The notes under the pieces: generated by a model
Database searches by the model: none
What the model was told of the DNA's origin: nothing
The model's input: the letters and a program-made list of their open reading frames with translations, nothing else
NCBI GenBank assembly: GCA_965217265.1
Contig: CBDCHP010000018.1
Coordinates: 496,001 to 560,000 of the forward strand
From: JAGRGG01 sp965217265
GTDB taxonomy: Bacteria; Pseudomonadota; Alphaproteobacteria; Geminicoccales; Geminicoccaceae
Direction: 5' to 3'
Length of the DNA: 64,000 bases
Made by a program: the position numbers and the translations under genes
In this document: positions 59,298 through 64,000 of the stretch, piece by piece
Position numbering within the stretch: position 1 is the stretch's first letter
Layout: every line of letters starts with the position of its first letter

Positions 59298-60550
59298 GGG
59301 CGGTCCCCCATCGGCTCGAACGCCGCGTCGGCCGGCCCGACGATCGGGCCGGTGCCGGGGCGAAAGTGAAGGTGCATCGGCAAGATCGCGGCACCCAAGG
59401 CCGCGGCACGGCGGCCGACCGTGCCGCGCACGATTTCGGGCGGCGGGCGCGCCTCGGGCGAGGCGGCGAGGAGGGCGACGCGAAGATCCCTGATCAGCCG
59501 GTCGAGGGTGCCGGCCGGAAGCGCGCCGTCGACGACGACGAGCGGGGTGTCGAGGATGCGCGCCGCCGTCAGCAGCGGCACGGCGAGCGCGTCGACCGCG
59601 TCCGCCTGCCACGCGCGGTACACCGGCCCTGACGCGCCGGCCAGCGCGTCGAGGGCGGCCTGATCGGGCACAAGGGCACCGTCGGCTTCGAGGTGGCGGA
59701 CCAGCGCGTTGATCGAGGCGCGGCCGAACAGCACGGTCGGCGCGTCGCTCTTCGGCGCCGAGGCGAGCGTGGAGGGCGGCACGGTGATCAGGCCGAAATC
59801 GCCGGCGTTGGCGCGCGGGCCGCTCAAGTAGTCGCCGCCCTGGACGACGCCGCCGCCCAAAGCACCGCCGATGAAGACGTAGACGAAATCGTCGCGGCGC
59901 GTGCCCAGCCCCTTGAACAGTTCGGCCACCGTCGCCGCCGTGCCGTCGTTCTCGTGGCAGACCGGCAGCACGGTGAGATCGGCCACCGCCGCCTGCAGGT
60001 CGAAGCCGTCCCAAGCGGCGCACACCGCCTTGGGCATGCCGAGTTCGCGCCCCCAGGCACCCATGTCGTAGGGCGTGGCGAGGCCGAGCCCGGCGACGCG
60101 CGCGCGCGCGGGCAGCGGCAGGGCGTAATAGAGCGCATCCAGGCTCTCGGCGACGAAGGCGAGCGTCGCTTTTGGCGGGGCGAAGGTCCGCTCGACCCGG
60201 CGCGCGTCGAGCACCTCGCCGGCGAAGTCGACCAGGAGCGCGTCGAGCGAGCGCCGGCCGACCTTGACGCCGATGCCGTACGCCCCTTGTGGGTTGAGCT
60301 TGAGCATGGTCGGCGGCTGGCCGCGTCGCCCGGTCTGCTTGCCGTGGCTGCGGACGAGGTCGCGCTCCTCCAGCCCACGCACGATCTGCCCGGCCGCGTT
60401 CTGCGTCAGCCGGGCGTGGCGGGCGAGGTCGGCCTTGGAGGCCTGATCGAGGCGGCGCAGCATGGCCAGCACCACGCGCTCGTTGAAGCGGCGGGTGGCG
60501 CTCGCGTTGCTGCCCTGACCCTTGGCCGCGATCGTCGGCGTTGTGCGCAA
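59294..60550 (-). CDS. ROK-family transcriptional regulator
   Basis: The 418-residue protein has an N-terminal winged helix-turn-helix (about 20-75: RFNERVVLAMLRRLDQASKA, LTQNAAGQIVRGLEERDLVR) and a C-terminal ROK domain with YGIGVKVGRRSLDALLVDFA and VCHENDGTAATVAELF. The glucose-kinase CXCGXXGCXE zinc motif is absent, so it is a regulator of the NagC/XylR kind rather than an active kinase. The TTG at 60550 is chosen for its GGGGAGAGG site. It is the first gene of the long minus-strand run and probably controls the sugar importer in response to the sugar or its phosphate. Confidence 0.9.
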   Translation of the reverse strand: MRTTPTIAAKGQGSNASATRRFNERVVLAMLRRLDQASKADLARHARLTQNAAGQIVRGLEERDLVRSHGKQTGRRGQPPTMLKLNPQGAYGIGVKVGRRSLDALLVDFAGEVLDARRVERTFAPPKATLAFVAESLDALYYALPLPARARVAGLGLATPYDMGAWGRELGMPKAVCAAWDGFDLQAAVADLTVLPVCHENDGTAATVAELFKGLGTRRDDFVYVFIGGALGGGVVQGGDYLSGPRANAGDFGLITVPPSTLASAPKSDAPTVLFGRASINALVRHLEADGALVPDQAALDALAGASGPVYRAWQADAVDALAVPLLTAARILDTPLVVVDGALPAGTLDRLIRDLRVALLAASPEARPPPEIVRGTVGRRAAALGAAILPMHLHFRPGTGPIVGPADAAFEPMGDRP

Positions 60551-60627
60551 CCTTGCCTCTCCCCTAGAGCGCGGTTGGTCTCGGCCTTTGACGACTATTG
60601 CGCTGCTCGCCCCCAAACGTCAATAAT

Positions 60628-61476
60628 TCATTTTAGATGATTTAATTGGACCCCCGTACGGGCGCGAAGCAGGCGCTCGCCGATGCGGTAGGCTTGCCTG
60701 AAGCGCTTCAGCCCGTGCCGCCCGCCGTTGACGACGCGGCGCGCCGCGGCGAGGTCGTTGCACAACAGCGCCTCCTTCAGCCGCCGCTCGTTCGCCGCCA
60801 GAAAGGCCGCCAGCACCCGGCCGGCGAGCGCCGCATCGCACGCCTCGTCGGGCGTTGCTTCGAGCCCGACGAGGCCGATGCGGGCGCCGATGCGCGCGTA
60901 GTTGGCGCGGCCGGTGAGCTGAATGAAGCCGCGTCCCTTGTAGTGCCCGCCGTCCGGCCGGCCGCGATTGCCCAGGTCCTTGCGCAAGTCGTAGAGGTCG
61001 AAGGGGTGCCCGCCGGGCGAGGTGTTGTAGCGCGACGGCCGCTCCTCGATCGGCTCGAAACCCTCCGTCTCGGCGCGCACGGTCGCGAGTGCGCTCAGCA
61101 CCATCGGCGCGTCGTCCAGCCCCTCGGCCGCGAGGCCGGCGACGATCGCCGGCAGGTTGCGGCGGATGGCGTCAGCCCGGGTGAAGGGGAACATTGCCCG
61201 CACCAGATCGGCGTCGACGTGTTCGAGCGCGCCCGCCCGCGCGGCGCAGCCCGCATCGGCCGCCAGCGCGGCCCAGGTGCGCCGCCCGGCGATCCCGTCG
61301 GCGAGGAGATCCTCCGAGCGCTGGAAGGCAATCAGCGCCGCCTCGGTCGCGGGGCCGAAACGCCCGTCGATCCGGCCGGGGCTGAAGCCCCTCGCCTTCA
61401 ATTCGGCTTGCAAGCGCCGCACCGATGCGGGTCCCTCTCTCGCATCCCGCGCCCCGCGCCTCACCTCACCCAGCAT
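60628..61476 (-). CDS. GH19 chitinase/muramidase-like protein with peptidoglycan-binding domain
   Basis: The 282-residue protein has a PG_binding_1 domain at about 18-75 (VRRLQAELKARGFSPGRIDG, FGPATEAALIAFQ) and a GH19-like lysozyme domain with the catalytic Glu in ATVRAETEGFEPIEE and the signature YKGRGFIQLTGRANYARIG. Such proteins resemble phage endolysins and may act in cell-wall turnover or lysis. No signal peptide is seen, which fits a holin-dependent or cytoplasmic phage-derived enzyme, but no phage gene is close by. It is convergent to nothing and divergent from rpoH. Confidence 0.88.
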   Translation of the reverse strand: MLGEVRRGARDAREGPASVRRLQAELKARGFSPGRIDGRFGPATEAALIAFQRSEDLLADGIAGRRTWAALAADAGCAARAGALEHVDADLVRAMFPFTRADAIRRNLPAIVAGLAAEGLDDAPMVLSALATVRAETEGFEPIEERPSRYNTSPGGHPFDLYDLRKDLGNRGRPDGGHYKGRGFIQLTGRANYARIGARIGLVGLEATPDEACDAALAGRVLAAFLAANERRLKEALLCNDLAAARRVVNGGRHGLKRFRQAYRIGERLLRARTGVQLNHLK

Positions 61477-61742
61477 CGTTCACCCCTTGATCCGCGCATA
61501 AACATAGGAGAGTGAACCAATAGTAGGTTTATATTCTTATATCAAGCCGGAATCATCACTTTGCGGTGATTTAGTCGATGAAATTCCGTTCATGATGCAA
61601 CGGGACCGTTCGCGTCCTGTTTCCATCGTGCATATCTAAGGCGCGTGTGAGAGATCGGAAAACCGTAGGGGCGTTCGAGCGTTCGACGCGAGGCCACGGC
61701 AAGTGGTCGTGCGGTTCGCCCGCCCGAGGAGGCGAGAAGATC

Positions 61743-62636
61743 ATGGCGAACGAGACGATCGGCACCGAGCAGGCCAGTCGGCGGATGATCCGCGAATCGA
61801 TGGCCGCCCCCCTACTCTCGCGCGAGCGCGAACTGATGCTGGCGACCGCGTGGCGCGACGAGCGCGACCAAGCCTCGCTCGACGAGCTGGTCCGCGCCTA
61901 CATGCGCCTCGTCATCAGCGCCGCCAGCCGCTTCAAGAACTACGGCCTGCCGATGAGCGACCTGATCCAAGAGGGCGTCGTCGGCCTGATGCAGGCGGCC
62001 GCCCGCTTCGAGCCCGAGCGCGACGTGCGTTTCTCGACCTACGCCGCGTGGTGGATCCGCTCGGCGATGCAGGACTACATCCTGCGCAACTGGTCGGTGG
62101 TCCGCACCGGGACGACGGCGGCGCAAAAATCCCTCTTCTTCAACATGCGCCGTCTGCGCGCCCGCCTCGACGACGGCCTCAAGGCCTCGCTCGGCGACGA
62201 CAGCCGCAAGGTGATCGCCGACGAGCTGCACGTCGCCGTCACCGAGGTCGAGTCGATGGAGATGCGCTTGATGGGCGGCGACCAGTCCTTGAACGCCACC
62301 CTCTCGCCGACCGGCGAGGACGTGTGGCAGGACTTCCTCGCCGACGACCGGCCCAACCCCGAGGACATCGTCGGCGACAGCCACGACACCAATACGCGAA
62401 GCGCCTGGCTCAAGGATTCGCTCGCCGAACTGAACGACCGCGAGCGCGTCATCATCAAGGAGCGCCGCCTGCGCGACGAGGGTCGCACCCTCGAAGAGTT
62501 GGGCCGCACGCTCGGCATCTCGAAGGAGCGCGTCCGCCAGATCGAGCACCGCGCCCTGCAAAAGCTGAAGGCCTCGCTGACCAAGCGGATCAAGGACCCG
62601 GCCGACGAGATGTTCTTGACCATGACGATGGCCTGA
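61743..62636 (+). CDS. rpoH: RNA polymerase sigma-32 type factor RpoH
   Basis: The 297-residue sigma factor has region 2 (LVRAYMRLVISAASRFKNYG, DLIQEGVVGLMQAAARFEPE, VRFSTYAAWWIRSAMQDYIL), the RpoH box QKSLFFNMRRLRARLD, and region 4 helix-turn-helix (LGRTLGISKERVRQIEHRAL). The box is specific for RpoH. Alphaproteobacteria often have two copies; the ending (DPADEMFLTMTMA) and length are in the range of the second type. The 266 bases before it are AT-rich at 61515-61550 and include an ATCAC/GTGAT inverted repeat near 61555; no clear promoter was assigned. Confidence 0.95.
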   Translation: MANETIGTEQASRRMIRESMAAPLLSRERELMLATAWRDERDQASLDELVRAYMRLVISAASRFKNYGLPMSDLIQEGVVGLMQAAARFEPERDVRFSTYAAWWIRSAMQDYILRNWSVVRTGTTAAQKSLFFNMRRLRARLDDGLKASLGDDSRKVIADELHVAVTEVESMEMRLMGGDQSLNATLSPTGEDVWQDFLADDRPNPEDIVGDSHDTNTRSAWLKDSLAELNDRERVIIKERRLRDEGRTLEELGRTLGISKERVRQIEHRALQKLKASLTKRIKDPADEMFLTMTMA

Positions 62637-62662
62637 AGCCCGGCCGTTCAGAGCCCTTGTCC

Positions 62663-63820
62663 ATGCACGATCTCGCCATCGTCGGCGGCGGGCACGCCGG
62701 CCTCCTGCTCGCCCTCGCCGCCGAGCGCGCCGGCTTCGACACTGCCGTCGTCGATCCCGCCCCGCTCGACGGGCTACAGCCCCCCGACGGGCGCTGCATC
62801 GCGCTCCTCGCCGGCAGCCGGCAGGCGATCGAGGGCATGGGGGTGTGGCACGCGCTCGAAGGCGCCGGGGTGTCGGTGCGCACGATGGCCGTTACCGAAC
62901 TGCCGAGCCACGGGCGCGTCCTCTACCAGGCCGACGACCTCGACGGGCGCGACTTCGCCTACGGCTTCGAGACGGCGGGCTTACGCAACTGTCTCGCGGC
63001 GGCCGTGGCGGCGAATCCCCGCATCCGTCGCTGCCGCACCGCGTTCGCCGGTTATGAACGCCGGCGTGAGGGCGTCGAAGTGCGGACCACGCAAGGCGAA
63101 CCGATCGCGGCCCGGCTCTTGATCGGCGCCGACGGGCGCAACTCGGCCGTGCGCCGCGCCGCCAGGATCGGCGTCACGTCGAGCGTCTACGGCCAAGCCG
63201 CCTTGTGCTTCACGATCCAACACGAGGCGCCCCACCACGCCCAGGGCCACGAGTGGCTGCGGCCCGAGGGTCCGCTCGCCCTCCTCCCGGTCGGCGACGA
63301 CCGCAGCGGCGTCACCTGGGTCGAGAACCCGCCCAAGGCCCGGCGCCTGGGCGACCTGCCCGAGGCCGACCTCCTCGACGAATTGTGCGCGGTCATCGGC
63401 GACACGCTCGGGGACAGGCTCCGCCTCACCACCCCGCGCGCCGTCTTCCCGCTCGGCGTCCAGCACGCGCGCCGCTACGCCGCGCCGCGCCTCGCCCTCG
63501 TCGGCGACGCCGCGCACGGCGTCCACCCGATCCACGCCCAGGGCTTCAACATGGGCGTCGGCGACGTCGAGGCGCTGATCGCGGTCCTCGCCGACGCGCG
63601 GCGCCGCGGGCGCGAACTCGGCGCCCCCGACACCGTCAAGGGCTACGAGCGCGCCCGCTATAACGCCAATCTCGGCCGGGTCTGGATGACCGACGGCCTC
63701 GTGCGCGTCTTCACCGGCCCCCCGCCGCTGCGCCTCGCCGGCCGCGCCGCCTTGCGCCTGATCGGCGCCGTGCCGCCCCTGAAGCGCCGGGCGATTGCGC
63801 ACGGCATGCAGTTGCGCTAA
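62663..63820 (+). CDS. UbiH/UbiF-family FAD-dependent monooxygenase
   Basis: The 385-residue protein resembles ubiquinone-biosynthesis hydroxylases. It has the FAD motif LAIVGGGHAGLLLALAAERA, the DG motif LLIGADGRNSAVRRAA and the GD motif LALVGDAAHGVHPIHAQGFN MGVGD. These hydroxylate the ring of a quinone precursor; which carbon cannot be told. ATG 62663 follows the rpoH stop by 26 bases, so the two may be co-transcribed. Its TAA stop is directly followed by palindromic copy K. Confidence 0.9.
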   Translation: MHDLAIVGGGHAGLLLALAAERAGFDTAVVDPAPLDGLQPPDGRCIALLAGSRQAIEGMGVWHALEGAGVSVRTMAVTELPSHGRVLYQADDLDGRDFAYGFETAGLRNCLAAAVAANPRIRRCRTAFAGYERRREGVEVRTTQGEPIAARLLIGADGRNSAVRRAARIGVTSSVYGQAALCFTIQHEAPHHAQGHEWLRPEGPLALLPVGDDRSGVTWVENPPKARRLGDLPEADLLDELCAVIGDTLGDRLRLTTPRAVFPLGVQHARRYAAPRLALVGDAAHGVHPIHAQGFNMGVGDVEALIAVLADARRRGRELGAPDTVKGYERARYNANLGRVWMTDGLVRVFTGPPPLRLAGRAALRLIGAVPPLKRRAIAHGMQLR

Positions 63821-63956
63821 CGCTGGCGCGTCCGCTGCGCGGGGCTTTCTTCTTTTTTCGCTTTGTCCGAGGCTAGCTTCGATGTTGAGGCCAAGTTCGG
63901 GGACAAGCAGCAAACAAGAGAAGAGAAAGGCCGCGCGCCAGCGCACGCGAAGCGTC
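63819..63956. repeat. Palindromic intergenic element, copy K
   Basis: Left arm TAACGCTGGCGCGTCCGCTGC starts in the stop codon of the monooxygenase; right arm ends GCGCACGCGAAGCGT, 2 bases before the start of the next gene. T/C tract 63846-63858, A/G tract 63914-63929; centre GAGGCTAGCTTCGATG, GAGGCCAAGTTCGGGGA. It closes the window. Confidence 0.82.
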
Positions 63957-63958
63957 CC

Positions 63959-64000
63959 ATGACCGATCCCCTCCACCACCTCCCCCTGCACGAGATCGTC
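63959..64000 (+). CDS. Start of a truncated gene
   Basis: ATG 63959 opens a frame reading MTDPLHHLPLHEIV that runs to the window edge. It is read in the same direction as the monooxygenase, and the start lies just outside the arm of copy K. Fourteen codons are too few to name a family. Confidence 0.4.
   Translation, partial: MTDPLHHLPLHEIV

Noticed and set aside
61703..63820. A 705-residue open frame spanning rpoH and the monooxygenase gene
   Set aside because: Its first part is the shifted frame of rpoH and is Arg/Pro/His-rich; only the part from 62663 is the true UbiH-type gene.
1..64000. tRNA, rRNA and CRISPR features
   Set aside because: No cloverleaf-like, rRNA-like or regularly spaced repeat pattern was recognised by eye; a dedicated RNA search was not possible.

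Overview
This window is high-GC chromosomal DNA (a counted line, 23281-23340, is 44/60 G+C) from an alphaproteobacterium, most likely of the Rhodospirillales type. Markers are the TrcR/DUF1013 cell-cycle regulator, the aerobic cobaltochelatase pair cobS-cobT, a malyl-CoA lyase of the mcl1 type, an Entner-Doudoroff route, RpoH with its QKSLFFNMR box, and aroK-aroB beside xerD. The genus cannot be fixed from sequence alone. No rRNA, tRNA or CRISPR array was recognised.

Layout, left to right. 1-14780 is mostly housekeeping: a partial CNNM-type membrane protein, aroB, aroK, then xerD overlapping a malyl-CoA lyase gene, a large secreted-type beta-helix protein, and ligA-recN-bamD. 14900-19797 holds an XRE regulator, a SulP transporter with a tandem universal stress protein, and a divergent MFS/Lrp pair. 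20118-31035 is a purine module: uraD, xdhAB, an intruding Uma2-type gene, xdhC and a nucleoside/BMP-type ABC importer. 31081-31954 is a strikingly AT-rich two-gene cassette of foreign look. 32090-44998 is mixed: alpha-carbonic anhydrase, DUF29, a FemAB-like acyltransferase with RidA, agmatine deiminase, a dead IS5-type transposase, cobT/cobS, gpsA, an SDR, trcR, an orphan ParA and nitronate monooxygenase. 45142-60550 is one long minus-strand run: ROK regulator, sugar ABC importer with an embedded serine hydrolase, PfkB kinase, zwf, edd, eda, then a four-gene set (S51/cyanophycinase-like peptidase, Fes-like hydrolase, ATP-grasp ligase, esterase) that I cannot assign to a known pathway. 60628-64000 has a GH19 muramidase/chitinase-like protein, rpoH and a UbiH-type monooxygenase.

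The most unusual feature is a family of palindromic intergenic elements about 130-150 bp long, present in 11 intact or broken copies. Each has GC-rich terminal arms, a T/C tract, a variable centre and a matching A/G tract. Most begin at, or within a few bases of, a stop codon, often of both genes in a convergent pair. They look like mobile or dispersed bidirectional terminators. One copy appears to have replaced the 5' end of xdhC and another was split by an IS5-type element. The unassigned ATP-grasp cluster downstream of eda and the AT-rich cassette are the other two candidates for undescribed biology.
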